Part shown: positions 35,179 through 46,725 of the stretch, piece by piece | Position numbering within the stretch: position 1 is the stretch's first letter | Layout of the letters: each line of letters opens with the position of its first letter | Source: Sordaria brevicollis | Taxonomy: Eukaryota > Ascomycota > Sordariomycetes > Sordariales > Sordariaceae | Assembly (NCBI GenBank): GCA_033439795.1 | Contig: JAUTDP010000012.1 | Coordinates: forward strand, 1,674,001 to 1,738,000 | Length of the DNA stretch: 64,000 nucleotides | Direction: 5' to 3' | Translations under genes and position numbers: made by a program | The notes under the pieces: model-generated | Database searches by the model: none | Told to the model about the DNA's origin: nothing | The model's input: the letters and a program-made list of their open reading frames with translations, nothing else

Positions 35179-36969
35179 CTAGTAGCGGTTGGGATAGCTG
35201 CCAGAGGAGTAGTCCGTGTATCCAGATCCCTGGATGGACTCAGAAGGGCCACTGCCAGGTTCGTACTTGGGACGGGTGTTATCCTGGAAATTGGTGAGGA
35301 TAGAAGCAGCATGCGAATCGGTGATGGAAGGACCGCCGGTATACTGGTTGTTGGCCTCAGAGTAGGTGCGGCGGGGCTCGTAAGCAGGCTGGGTAGGGCG
35401 ATAAGTGGCAATGGTCTCGCGGCGCGAAACGGGCTGATAGAAGGAATTGTCGTTCTGAAGCATGGGGTTCATGCTAGATCCGGAAGCCGACATGCTGCCG
35501 CTGGTGTTGGTGCCCAAGCCGCCGGGGGCACTGTGGCTGGGAGTGATGCCAGTATAGCCGGAATTGTAGTAACCGCGGCTGGGAACGATCGGGGCAAGAG
35601 TGTTACTGCCATAGGCGTCGAGCGTGTTGTTCTGGAGGCCATTGTTGAACGAGCTGTTAGATTGGAAATAGCTGGAGGGAGCTTGACGATAGCTGGGAGC
35701 CATGTCAGATCTGCCGTAGCTGGGAGAGGAGACATCGGCCTGGCGATCAGCATAGGACCTGTTGCCGTATTGGTAGTAGCCGTTGCTGTAGTCATTCGGG
35801 GAAGAGTAGGGGTACGAAGGACCCTGGGAGGAAGGAGCCTGCCAGTTGGATTTGCTGGGGCTGGGAGAAGGGAGGTTGTTGTGGCCTCCAGCGTACTGCC
35901 TGTCGTCATAGCCGTAAGCAGAATGTTGCTGATGCGGATAGCGGTAGTTCGAGTCACCCGAGTCGGTGCCGGGAGTGGTCTGCTTGCGGCGCTTCTCAGG
36001 GGTGGTCATGTCGCCAGAGCTGGCCTTTTTCTTGTTGGCTTTCTCCTTGCGCTCCTTCTCAAGCTTCTCGTCAGTGCCATTGTACTCGGGAAGAATCTCA
36101 ACGTCAGGTAGACCATGCGACGGACGGCCTGACTGGAGAGCTTCCTCGAGAGGGGCCTTGAAGTGCTCCTCGATGATGTCGATCATCTGAACTGAAGAGT
36201 AGACGCGATCACAGAGGCTAAGCAGGGCAGGCGAAACCCTAGAAGTGGGCAGGAAATCGAGGTCGTCGAGGTCGTCCTCGTCATCATAGACGTCGCGCGA
36301 GCGCTTCCTGTCTCTCTGGAGGCGCGCCTTCTCACGGGCCTTGCTGGCCTCCTCCTGGCGCTGTTGCTCGCGCTTACGGGGAACAAGCTTCCATCCGTTG
36401 AGAAGTCCACCCTTCAAGTTCGGATCATCGCGGTGGCTGATATCGGACCAGACTTGAGCTCGGACGATGGTGCCGATGATGAGATTGCATTGGTCAAGGG
36501 AGTAATCGGCCAAGTTGCGATAGCGAGCGCGCTGGTAATGCTTGCGGCACAGGTTGCACCAGACACGCTCGGGCATTTGCCTTGTAGCCCTCTTGTTGCG
36601 ACCAAAGAACTGAGAGACGGCTTTGCGGGGAGGCGCATTGGTGTTGCACTTGATTGTGTGGTAGCAACGAGTAGTTCCACGGCGAAGATCGGCTTCCAAC
36701 AGGCGACGGTTCGCGCGGTCTTCCTCGGTACGGGGAGCCACATAATCCCTACCATTTGTGACCCAGTCAAGCTTCAAATTCTCGCCATCTTCATTGTCGG
36801 TCGCCGGAGAAGACTCGTCACCCGGGGGAGTAGTGCTGAACGAGTTCTCGATGCGAGCACTGCGACGGCCGGTGCGATTGTGAGGCGGAGTAGGAAGCTG
36901 TTGTTGCTGTTGCTGGGGCCAAGTTGAGCCCTCCTGGGGGGACTGCGGCTTGGTGTGAGAGGGAGCCAT
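35179..36969 (-). CDS. Probable nuclear regulator with Cys-containing core, family unnamed
   Basis: ORF of 596 aa from ATG 36969; the frame is open five codons further but only on TTG. A Gln run lies near residues 20-25. The ordered core is at about 60-240: LKLDWVTNGRDYVAPRTEED, then RCYHTIKCNTNAPPRKAVSQ near 103 and VWCNLCRKHYQRARYR near 135. The paired Cys and many Arg/Lys suggest metal-assisted nucleic-acid binding. A basic region near 210-230 (EKARLQRDRKRSRD) could be a nuclear signal. The C-terminal 270 residues are rich in Ser, Tyr, Asn, Gln and Pro, like an activation domain. I do not recognise a named family; a fungal-specific transcription regulator is likely but unproven. A 5' UTR intron may end just upstream (GCTAACC branch, TGCAG acceptor, exon resuming at 37015). 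Confidence 0.78.
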   Translation of the reverse strand: MAPSHTKPQSPQEGSTWPQQQQQQLPTPPHNRTGRRSARIENSFSTTPPGDESSPATDNEDGENLKLDWVTNGRDYVAPRTEEDRANRRLLEADLRRGTTRCYHTIKCNTNAPPRKAVSQFFGRNKRATRQMPERVWCNLCRKHYQRARYRNLADYSLDQCNLIIGTIVRAQVWSDISHRDDPNLKGGLLNGWKLVPRKREQQRQEEASKAREKARLQRDRKRSRDVYDDEDDLDDLDFLPTSRVSPALLSLCDRVYSSVQMIDIIEEHFKAPLEEALQSGRPSHGLPDVEILPEYNGTDEKLEKERKEKANKKKASSGDMTTPEKRRKQTTPGTDSGDSNYRYPHQQHSAYGYDDRQYAGGHNNLPSPSPSKSNWQAPSSQGPSYPYSSPNDYSNGYYQYGNRSYADRQADVSSPSYGRSDMAPSYRQAPSSYFQSNSSFNNGLQNNTLDAYGSNTLAPIVPSRGYYNSGYTGITPSHSAPGGLGTNTSGSMSASGSSMNPMLQNDNSFYQPVSRRETIATYRPTQPAYEPRRTYSEANNQYTGGPSITDSHAASILTNFQDNTRPKYEPGSGPSESIQGSGYTDYSSGSYPNRY

Positions 36970-39900
36970 GCTGAGGGAGTTCAAGTTGACTCCAAGCGTC
37001 TCAATGGAAGAACGACTGCAGGGCGCAAGATGGTTAGCAGCTATTCTGATTGTGATGAAGATCGGTAGTAAGGATGGGATGTACCCAAACGATTGTCTAG
37101 ATCAGACCAAGATCAGGAAAGGAAGCGCGCGCAAATGGTTGTCTGCAAGCAGGAAGCGAAGATGCAGCGGGTTGATGCTTTTTCTGAAGCAGCGACTAGC
37201 TGGAGATGGATATGGGCAGAGCGACGAATTTGCGCTGATGTTGTTGACGATATCGGCAAATAAGTCGAAGATGAGTTGGGTTGAAGGAGGAGGGATGAGG
37301 AAGGGCAACGGGGGGGAAGGGATATTTTATGGGGCAGAGTGTGCGCTCGCCAAATTGACCTGCTCGCTTCACAGGACGGCGCTCGAGGTCAGAGGGGTCA
37401 CAGTTTTCCCGTCGTGGAGGGGAAGGTTGGGATGGAAATGAGTGTTCTCAATAAGTGAACCTCATTGAGCAAACAGACGACAACGGAAGGTGGGGATTTG
37501 GTGAGCGATGGGAGTTCAAATTGCTGCCCAGAGCAGTTCACCAAGCAGGCTGCCTGGCCAACGACAATAGCATCCCCGGACTGGCCATGGTAATTTATTG
37601 CCCGCCGGCTTCAATGGGGGAAGAACCGCACGAGTGAACGGTATTTTGGTATTCACCCACCACTGAAGGGCGAACAGGCCCGAGGTCACTTGCAAATTCC
37701 ACAACCCAGGTTCACGAACCATCGTTTGCCAGTCACTCGCTCGAGGTCTGGGCATTGGGTGGCCTAACCCTTCTAGATTTCCATCCCATATCTTCTTTCC
37801 CGCCCAAGTCGACGGAGTCATGCAGCAGGTCTCGCATCATACTGCAGATAAGGGCTCAAGGTGCCAAACAGGGGGAAGCCAGCAATGTATCCAAACGCAA
37901 ACAGGGGCAAAGAACAATAAGACAATCGCAATTGGCAAGATGAGATGAACGTCCAGCACAAAGCACACATACGTTTGATTGTTGAGCCCGAAGGTCTGAG
38001 GGGCCATTGTGTAATTTGTCCCCTCGTACGTCATCGCGGGATGGTCACCATGGGCGCCGGTAGCATAGCTGGCACTCTCAAACTGGCGCGGAACATTGAA
38101 GCCAACGGCGGCGGGAGGCCGAAAAGCAAACTCTGACGTTGGGGGCCTGGTGCATGGTCAGCAGCTGGTCTTCATTATCAAACTCGAGATGACGAAGTTT
38201 TACTCACCGGTACGAGTTCTGTGTGGCCGATGTGCCAGGTCCAGAGACGACTTCAGGATTGGCGCGGTAGTCAGGTCGTGAAGACTGGGGGGCAGCCGTC
38301 CCGTTGACCATTCTGTCAATACTCATGTAAGTTCGGGTGTCGAGGTTGGGTCCTCTCATTTTGTTCAACGAGGTACGTTGAGTGTCGAAGAAAGTACGCT
38401 GTCAACGTTGCCGCTGATACAAAGGACAGTTTGCATCTACTGTTGCTCACAACTCTTGAGGCCGACAACGCCTCGTTCCAAGTAGTAGCAATGCTTGGTT
38501 ATTCAAATCGCTGCTGTGTGTCAATAGAGTCGCTCAGGGGTTTTCAAAAAAGGATGTTTGGATGCCAAGAAGGTGGATGGTCTTGATCTAGAGATGGGCA
38601 GAGGTTTATGGTGGTGGCAAGGAGAAAGAGGTTGGGATGGAGAAAAGGATGAAACGGCGAACGGGGAGGGGGAGAGAGAAGAAGATATGGGACGAGATGG
38701 CCGTTAAAATTCAATTAAACCAAGGGCAAGTTGGATCCAGGTCCCAGGACACATGCAAGGCCGGGCATGCTTCCTCGCTCGAACGTCGAAACCGTTTTAC
38801 AAACATGGCAGTCCAATGTCGAAGTAGGAGGAGGATCGAGGGAAAAGGGAGTGACAGTTGCAGAAAAGAAGAAAATAAAAAACCGGCAGCCTTTGCGTTG
38901 AAGTTCAACCGTGCCTGCATGATGCGATCTTACGACGCCCGTTCTATGCGTATTGTACTGTACCTTGATACAATGTCTTTGTAAGGCAGGGGTACAACCC
39001 AGACTTCCACAACAAAGAGAATGTATTGCTGAAAACACTGTGGGTAAAATACGCCCGGCTCCATGTATACTTGGGGTGGGTGTGCAAACATGGAAAGCGC
39101 GACTCCAGACCCCTCTCTACAGTAGCCATGACGCAAGGCCGAAAGACTCCCCCACAACCCTCCTCGCGGGGCAGGAGTGAGAACGTTTTGGCAGGAGCGT
39201 CTCTTCGTCGTGCAGGAACAGTAGTACCGCACTCAAGAGACTCCAGTCGGTCGATTCCTTTGGGGTCTTGCTATCCTGCAAATTTCCAACCACCAACCCT
39301 CAACCCCCCAAAGGATTGACCGAGTATCTACGGTCAACTTCCAGACATCCGGATTCCAGGTCATTCCGGTAACGAACAATCCTACGGCTTGCCATTTGCG
39401 TCAACAGCCAGATACACACAGCCAAACGCAAGTGGTACCTCTGGAAAATCTTTGAACCTACAGAGTCCGTACGATCATGCCTGACCTGGAGTCCGGATGA
39501 CTCGATATTGGACGATACTCGCTTCTCCAGAAAACACCAGTGATTCCACAATGTATGTACTGTTTCAGTGCAACAAGGCCTCTTTTTTCATTTCCACGGA
39601 ACGGATTGTGGTTGGTAGCTATCGAAGGGGTGTTTTGGTCGACGGTTCATACACATACAGACGAAAAAAAAAGTAGAAAAGAAATTCGCAAGCATCGCAG
39701 TGTGGCCACATCCCACAGGGACCAAGGTACATATGTACTGATGACTTGACATGACAGTAGAGTTGTCAAGTACCGATAGGCTGTGCGCGGTTGAAACAGT
39801 TGCGTCTCTTCATCCAGTAAGTTCCCTCTCGTGTCGACTGCACGTAGGGGCCAAATGGGCTTGCAGTCAAGACGACTTTACTCACAGCCGTGTGTATCGG

Positions 39901-41875
39901 CGACAACCAGACTTCCGCGCTTCTTGACAACAACCCCGGAAGGAAGTTTGTAGATATTCACAGCTGGCTCAGCTAGCTCTTTTGCGAGGCATTCATAGCA
40001 GCCAGCAATTGGGGCTCTTTTACAAAAGCCTCAAAGTTCAAGACATTGTAAACCACAACATCATTCAAATATGTTAATTTCGCATCGCAAACAAGTTGAA
40101 AAAGACATGTAAGTGTTCAGATCGCCATCAAAAAACCACCAGAGCAAGATGTGCCTGGTCCAAGCTCGAGTGTCCTATGCATGTAAAAGAGTCCAAATTC
40201 GAAAAGAAAGGAGACGACACACTTATACGTTTTGGCGAACCAATCAGCGCTCAGGTCTAGCACTGAAAAAGTGGGGGTCCGCTTCCTCAAAGCTTCTAGA
40301 AGACGTTCCGTCGATGCAGCTCTTCTGCATCGATGTCGACAGGCAGGACAGGTTTCAAGTTATGCCTAGGTACGATGCAAGCAAAGGAAGCAGTGCAATG
40401 TTCGCGAGTTTCCTTCGAGAGAACCGTGCAAATTACCGGGTACTGTAGCAAAAGACAACACCTAGAGGTGACATAAGGTATGCACGACCGAGGAGCAACA
40501 CATATCCGATGTGCCAAGGGGCTTGAAAGAAGACCCTTTGGTTTGATAAACACCACATTTGGAAGCCTCAGAACTTATAACTCATAACTCACTGTCGCCT
40601 TAGAAGCTCACACCCTTTTATCGTTGTCGTCCTCGTAGTCGTAGAATTGGAAACAACCCAAACGGATTCTGTCTAACGGCCCAAGTCCCAACGTACCGCG
40701 GATGGAAACGGGAGCTGGACGAAAGAAGAAACGAAGAACGACAAAAGCCAGCACATCGAAAGGTCCTCTACTCTCAAGCAACCCCATGCTTGCGTGCCGC
40801 CATCCCAGCAACTCGTACATACCAGCATTGTACCATCTTTCCCATCTTTCCCCGTCCCGGACCTCATCACCAAAAGTGAAGGGAACGCAAAGAAGCACCT
40901 CCCACTTCAGTTTGAAAACCGAATGACGCAAGCCCGCTCGCTTACAGGTATGCTGGGAGGTATGTCCGTCAGCCGACTCAGCTTCTTCTTCAAGATCTTA
41001 TAAGATGATCATCAGGAGAGCGACGAGGTCTGAAGATAATCAGGACAGCGAGCGATCAAAAATCATTCGACAAAGTGGTGACTCGAAACGCATGATGTTT
41101 GTCTACGGGGGTGGTGATCTGATTGCTTTCTCGCTGAGATCGAGTCAGCGGCAAGGATCAGCGGCGGCGGCAGAGGGAGCAGCGGTAAGTGTCATATCAT
41201 GTCGCATCACGGCGGAGGGTTGGAGATGCCGGAGACGGAATTCCCGGTGAATCGAGACAGGATGATTTAAGACAGGTATGTACAGCGGCCGGGAAGGTTC
41301 GTAGAGATTTTTGGGCACAATCTTGGGGGTGTGGCGTGGGGGGTTGAATGGGGGGATGGTTGCATGATGAGCCTCGTGGAGGGTTAGAGCAGAAAGACTC
41401 ATAATGAGTTGATCGGGTCACTGCCGTACGGTACGGTACCTGGATCCAAGAAGCGTCTCAGCCAATCTTTCAGCGAGAAAAGGACGGGTCAAAACCGATG
41501 GTAGGCGTGTCAGATGGTGCCATTTGGTTCCGTGGGAATGGTTCTGTCACGGCGGCATCGCTAGGGATACAAGCTTTGCTTCCGTGGCCTTAGCAGATTG
41601 CGGCAGATGACTGGAACACGGACAAAGACTGACTGAACTTACCTACTCATATACCATCACGCCCTCTAGCATTGTGGAAGATGGGGTAACATGGAATAGA
41701 ATATGATTATGTAATCCTAGAAGGACCCTCGTCGGCAAGAAACCTAAACCATTACAAGACCATACCTGATGATCCTAACTAAACTCCTGCACACAAGAAC
41801 TCCATTGGCCCAAGTTTTCCCAAAGTGACTTTACAAACAAACACCCCTAATAACCAACTAGCAAGAAGTCGTGAT
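36970..41875. other. 4.9 kb non-coding region upstream of the regulator gene
   Basis: No frame carries family motifs or a plausible exon chain. The part next to 36969 is probably a leader with at least one intron of the minus-strand regulator. The part from about 41400 to 41875 is probably the 3' UTR of the histone chaperone gene. Long leaders and upstream regions are common for developmental regulators in this group of fungi. Confidence 0.5.
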
Positions 41876-43350
41876 CTACTCCGACTCCTTCACCTTCTTG
41901 GCCTCTGGAGCACCCTCCTCTGCCGGAGCAGCTTCGCTCTCAGCCTTCCTCTTCCTCTTGACCAACCCCGTCAGGTCATTCGCCTTCTCCTTGACCTCCT
42001 CGGACACCTTGAGGCTTTCGCCGTCCTTAGCGGCACTTGACACAGGTGCCGCAATGCCGAGAGCCTCGTTGATGTCGATAGGTGGCTTCTTAAGATCGAT
42101 CAACCTCTGCTCCATATCGGCAATCACCTCCTTCACGTCCGCAATCTGCCTACGCGTGGCATCGTTGTCTTCGGGGTTGTGCGTGCTGGCGAGCTCGACT
42201 TCCTTGTTCTGGAGCTTGAGCTTGGTGGACTTGATGGCAGCTTCGAGCTCAGCGGCGGCTTCGTCGCGGAGGGCTTGGTCTACCACGCCGGCACCAGCTT
42301 CAGCTTTTTCTGATGGGCCGGTAGAGTCGTCGTCGGAAGACTTGGTTACAGAGGCGAACTCGAGGGCGAGGGAGAGCTTGTAGTGTGCTTCGGCGATGAT
42401 TTCCGAGTCTTCGGTGTAGAGCTGTTGCTTGTATTTGAGGGAGGCGCGGGAGTCGGTGATGGCTGCTGGGTATCTGTGGACGATGCTGTTAGGGGATTGT
42501 TGCAAGACAGGAGATGGGGAAAGAAAGCTTACCTTTCGTTCTCAAGCGAGATCTCGGCAAGCAGATCATGGAGATCGCCTAGACGCTCCGTGACGTGCTT
42601 GATCAGAGGTGACGTCTCTGTAGCGGCAGCAGCCTCCTCGCCCTCCTTCTCCTTGCCCTTTCCTTCGTCTTTTGGCTTCTCTTCGGCTTCTAGTATGGCG
42701 AGCTTCTTCTCGAACAGAACGCGCGCAAGGTCAAGGACCTGGAAAGCCACGGCAAGATCGTCGTCATCCTCGTCTTCTTCCTCTTCCTCCTCGGCATCAT
42801 CATCCTCGTCCTCCTCATCCGAAGTGTCAAAGTTCTCATCGCCCTCAAAGTGGAACAGAGGCTTCTTCTCCGGGTTGGGCTCGTCCTTGTGCGCAATCTC
42901 CTTGGCGGCCTCGACGATGGAAGCTTGCGCACCCTTGGTCGCCTGCTCTACCGCGTCCTTGATCAAGGATGATGACCCCTCTCCGTTATCTTCCGTGGTG
43001 GCAGCCTTCTTCTGCTTCTTGGGCTTGGGGGCCTTCTTCTCGGGTTTGGGCTCGGGGGCGCGACCACCAAGGACGTCGCTCTTGCTCTGGCCGACCTTGA
43101 AGAGGGCGCGGCCGTAGAGGAAGAGGATCTCGGCGTTGTCGGGGTTCATCTCGCCGTTCATCTCGGCCTGCATCTCGGCGGCTTGGGCATAGAGCTCGGC
43201 GGCCTCATCGTAGTTCTTTTGCGCATACTGGGCGGCGGCTTGGGCGGAGAGGTCGGCGAGGGAGACCTTGAGGGACTGCGCAGCTTGCTCGACGTTGAGC
43301 TCGACGACCGGGGTCGCGGTGCCGCTGGCGGCAGGAGTGGGTGTTGACAT
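41876..43350 (-). CDS. NASP/Hif1/Sim3-type histone chaperone
   Basis: Two exons, 42533-43350 and 41876-42473, encode 471 aa; the intron is GTAAGC...ACAG. The first TPR-like pair is at about residues 35-87 (AAQYAQKNYDEAAELYAQAA to EILFLYGRALFKVGQ). A long acidic insert follows (runs of Asp/Glu near 178-200), as in the interrupted SHNi-TPR domain that binds histones. The second half has further TPR helices (LGDLHDLLAEISLENE across the splice, then EIIAEAHYKLSLALEF) and a coiled coil near 375-400. A KRKRKAE nuclear signal lies near the C-terminus. The family escorts H3-H4 or CENP-A-H4 to chromatin and assists Hat1 in yeast. The gene is divergent from the next one. Confidence 0.9.
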
Positions 43351-44427
43351 TCTTGTGATGTGAGTGGTGTTTGGGGGTAAGTTGATGTTTGGTTTGCGAC
43401 AATGCCTCGATTATGTGGTTGGTATCTTGAATTTGGACTAAGAGGTGGAAGGAAAACTGTCAATAGACAAGGGAAGAAGCTTCCTTTTGGGACGACGGAA
43501 AGAGTTCAGAGAGCTTCAGAGAGCTTCAGAGAAGTTCAGAAGCTGTGACGCGATGGAGATCAGTCCACTGCAGGAACGCGTCTGATTGGTTAATTGCGTT
43601 GTAAGGCAACGGAAGGGCAATGTTCATTGGCTGCTTTCGGTCCTCTCAACCCTTGACTTAAAGGAAAAGTGGGGAATGAGAGCAAACAGCAGACCAACAG
43701 CAGACAGCAATCGTGATCGATGGCGAGAGCTTGAGCTCTCTGGTGTTATTGAAGAAATGTCGAACTTCATATTAGAATCAACTTAATCATTTGACTCAAT
43801 TACGACGATATACTTGCGAATCTGATGTTGAATTTGAAGCGCTTGCTGTTTTCACGCTTTCGTCTAGACTCTAGACTGAATGCAAAGCCTAATAGGGTTA
43901 GGGTCATGACGTAGTTCAGTTTGGCAGGCACTCTTTTATCGTCCCGCTCTTGCTTCCGTCCATCACAAACATCTGATCTGACCACACGAACCCCTCAACT
44001 CATTTTCTTTCCTGCTCCAGCCTCGTTCAGCCTGGTCAATCCAGGCATTTCTTGAAACACCAAGAGCGTGTCTGGATCGCAAAGCCAGCTGGCGAATTGC
44101 GAATAGTACTTGGCTGGCGCTTTCAAGTCGGCATTCGCGACACATCATCAACCTGACCATTGATTTGTCATATTTCCGGTGAGTGTTGTAACTGTTATCA
44201 AGTCTTCCTGGATCTGTGCGTTTGGTTTGACAATCCATGAAGATGGGTGTGAAACCAAGGAAGATAGATCGGGTTTCAAGCCTCACACGATAGATGCACT
44301 GTGTCGCTCATACGCTTGTGCTGTACTCAATGGTCAGCTGTTCTAATGTTTGAATAGAAACACTTCTCTCGGAAATCCCATCAAGACGTACACCCCAATA
44401 TCACCAAGGTTCAACTCGGGTTTCAAA
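43351..44427. other. Divergent promoter region
   Basis: This stretch holds the promoters of the minus-strand histone chaperone and the plus-strand decarboxylase. Short tandem repeats lie at 43501-43540. No gene is seen. The decarboxylase frame is open upstream of its ATG, so an upstream spliced start cannot be excluded. Confidence 0.5.
43501..43540. repeat. Imperfect 10-bp tandem repeat (GAGNTTCAGA), four units
   Basis: Four consecutive units of the decamer, the middle two identical, lie about 150 bp upstream of the histone chaperone start. AGAGCTTCAG-like repeats contain GAANNTTC-like half-sites in one register; any regulator binding is speculative. Confidence 0.75.
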
Positions 44428-45767
44428 ATGCTTCAAGCAATCGACAGTACCCATGACCGGCAATTCATCGCTGAGGAGCTAGCTTCATCAGCCACCCTGG
44501 TCGCTGAACTTGCCCAACCGGAGGTCAAGAACATCCTCCTGGCGTACGTACTATCCTTACTCGTGAAAATCTGCCTCGATCCCCCTTGATCGAGAACCGA
44601 ATTTCGAATTTATCGCCCATTTCTTCAACTTCTACGTCCCCTTTTTACTGTCTTGGTTGAGCTTTCACTACCCCAAGTGCTAACACAAGTGATCCAGCGC
44701 CTCCGGCTCAGTAGCCACCATCAAGATCCCCGAAATAATTAAGTCCCTCTCCCGACATCACCCCAAAATCCGCATCCGCGTCATCCTCACCCAATCCGCC
44801 AAGCACTTTCTCGGCGGCCAATCCAAGGAACAGCCCGTCTATTCTTCTCTCTTAGACTACCCGCATGTCGAAGCCGTGTATGATGATGCGGACGAGTGGG
44901 GCCCGGAACCCTGGAGGAGGGGGGCAAGTATTTTGCATATTGAGTTGAGGCGGTGGGCGGATATTTTGGTAGTTGCTCGTACGTTTCCCCTTTTCGCTTT
45001 TTTGGATGTGTGTTGGGGTGGGAAAAGTTTGGGTTGGAGTAAGGGTGGAAGGGGGAGAGGCAGTGGATGGGTGCTAATAGAGACGACAGCACTAAGCGCA
45101 AACACCCTCGCCAAAATCGTCAACGGTCTTTCGGACAACTTGCTCACGTCCGTCATCAGAGCGTGGGACACGGATTCGAGTATTGACAACAAGAAGAAGG
45201 TTATTGTGGTGGCGCCGGCTATGAATTCGGCAATGTGGCGCCATCCCATCACCGCCAAACAAATCCGCGTACTGCAAGAGGAATGGGGAGTCAGAGATCC
45301 GGAGCCAAGTGAGGGCGACACGGCCGGTGTGGCGGTTGCTAATGGGTGGTTTCAGGTTATTATGGTATGTTTTGGTTCCGCTTTGCCTTGTTCCCTTACT
45401 TGGTCTATGATATGAGGGAGATTGCTAACGATTTGGGAAATTCTCATGAAACAGCCGATTGCAAAGACACTTGCGTGTGGTGATACTGGAGGTAAGCTAA
45501 TCCGCCCCTTTTCCATGTTTTTCCACCCTTCCCTTAAAGGGAATCTGTCTACCTAATGAATGTATACTAATTTATTGCTTTCTAGATGGTACGTAAACCC
45601 AGTCTTCAAAAAGACACAACCGAAGCACCTGGCTATGCGAATTCCTTCAAAACATCCAAGACTGTCGTGATTCCAGAGCTGACATTATATGAACAGGAGC
45701 CATGGCCACAGTCGACACCATCTGCGAAGCCATCGAGAGCAGGCTTGGTCTTCTCGAATCGGCGTAG
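44428..45767 (+). CDS. Phosphopantothenoylcysteine decarboxylase, coenzyme A synthesis
   Basis: Six exons: 44428-44543, 44698-44978, 45090-45364, 45455-45491, 45586-45588 and 45697-45767, giving 260 aa. The enzyme is an FMN flavoprotein that decarboxylates 4'-phosphopantothenoylcysteine to phosphopantetheine. The FMN-binding start is AASGSVATIKIPEI; the catalytic His is in SILHIELRRWAD; the signature PAMNSAMW and the active-site Cys in LACGDTGDGAM are present. The fifth exon is only three bases (ATG), bounded by TTTCTAG and GTACGT. Without it the residue after GDTG would be missing relative to the family pattern CGDxGxGAM. All junctions are phase-consistent. The start is the first in-frame ATG in this exon; an upstream exon is possible. 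Single-domain Hal3-like regulators are related, but the length and Cys favour the enzyme. Confidence 0.88.
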
Positions 45768-46725
45768 TATGATGTATACACATTCAACATCGCTACAGAA
45801 AGCGACATTGTACCTATCGTCCAATGCGTTGCTGAGTGAAGGACCGAGTTCGAAAATAGGAAGAGAGGTAGAAGCCCCGAGTCATAAGTTGAAGTTAGTC
45901 AGTTGGTCGTTGAGAGAGGTTGAAAGTCTTCAGAGGATGGATGAATATGTTTGGACAGTTGAAGCACGAAGTTGTGGCTTTCTGAGGGCAGAAGCAGATA
46001 TATGGTGTGAGCCAAGAAGGATAGGCGACGAGATCTGGAAGATTTACGTTCAACGGACAAACGGGTGGAAATGGTGATAACCAACTGTCTAAGAGATGGC
46101 GCAGCCTACAGATAGGACTGAATATGTGGATGATAATCATAGATCAGCAATCACGAATAACAAGATGTCAATTTCAACGCGGCATTACATTCATATCGTA
46201 CATCAATTTCATGTTCAAACCCTAAGACCTAAAAAAAACAGACTACAAACCACCTGCTGAGTTCCATTTCTTTACTGGGTTATGTTTGTGTATGAGCAAA
46301 AAGAACAACGACAAACAAGAAAAAAAGAAGCCGTCATCGATTGAAAACCCCAACGCCTTGTCAACCTCCTCTCATCATCATCTTCTTCCTTGCTCCTTCG
46401 CTTCCTTTAAGGACCATTGTCCCCAGTTAGACGACTCATCACATCGGAGCTTCGCTTCTTCGATCCTTCGTTCCTTTTATTAAAGGCTAACCAGGTGTGT
46501 TACTCGGTGTTGGAAGATGTTGTTGTTGAGTGTCGGGTGTTGGTGTAATTTGGTGGTCGCTTTCAGAACCGTCGTTGTCGCTTGTTTGTTTTCTTTTGTT
46601 GTTGTTGCTGGTATTGTTTATGACCAGGCTAGGCTGGCCCCAAAGCGAGCCATCGCGGTGGTTGGGCGCGTTAGGAGGAGCCATGTTGGCCCGGTTGAAT
46701 GACATGCCGCCGTAGGTGTACTCGA
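45768..46725. other. Convergent 3' region, with an out-of-frame 72-codon ORF after hrp1
   Basis: It holds the 3' UTRs of the decarboxylase and the RNA-binding protein gene. On the minus strand a 72-codon frame (46487-46705, starting MSFNRANMAPPN) follows directly after the hrp1 stop in a different frame and has natural-looking Asn/Gln/Pro-rich composition. I do not call it a gene. Confidence 0.5.

Noticed and set aside
35311..36111. 266-codon plus-strand frame opposite the regulator gene
   Set aside because: It is Val/Gly/Ala-rich antisense of Ser/Tyr/Pro codons; the minus strand carries the ordered core.
40608..40931. 107-codon minus-strand frame in the long intergenic region
   Set aside because: It starts on TTG rather than ATG, is isolated and has no motif.
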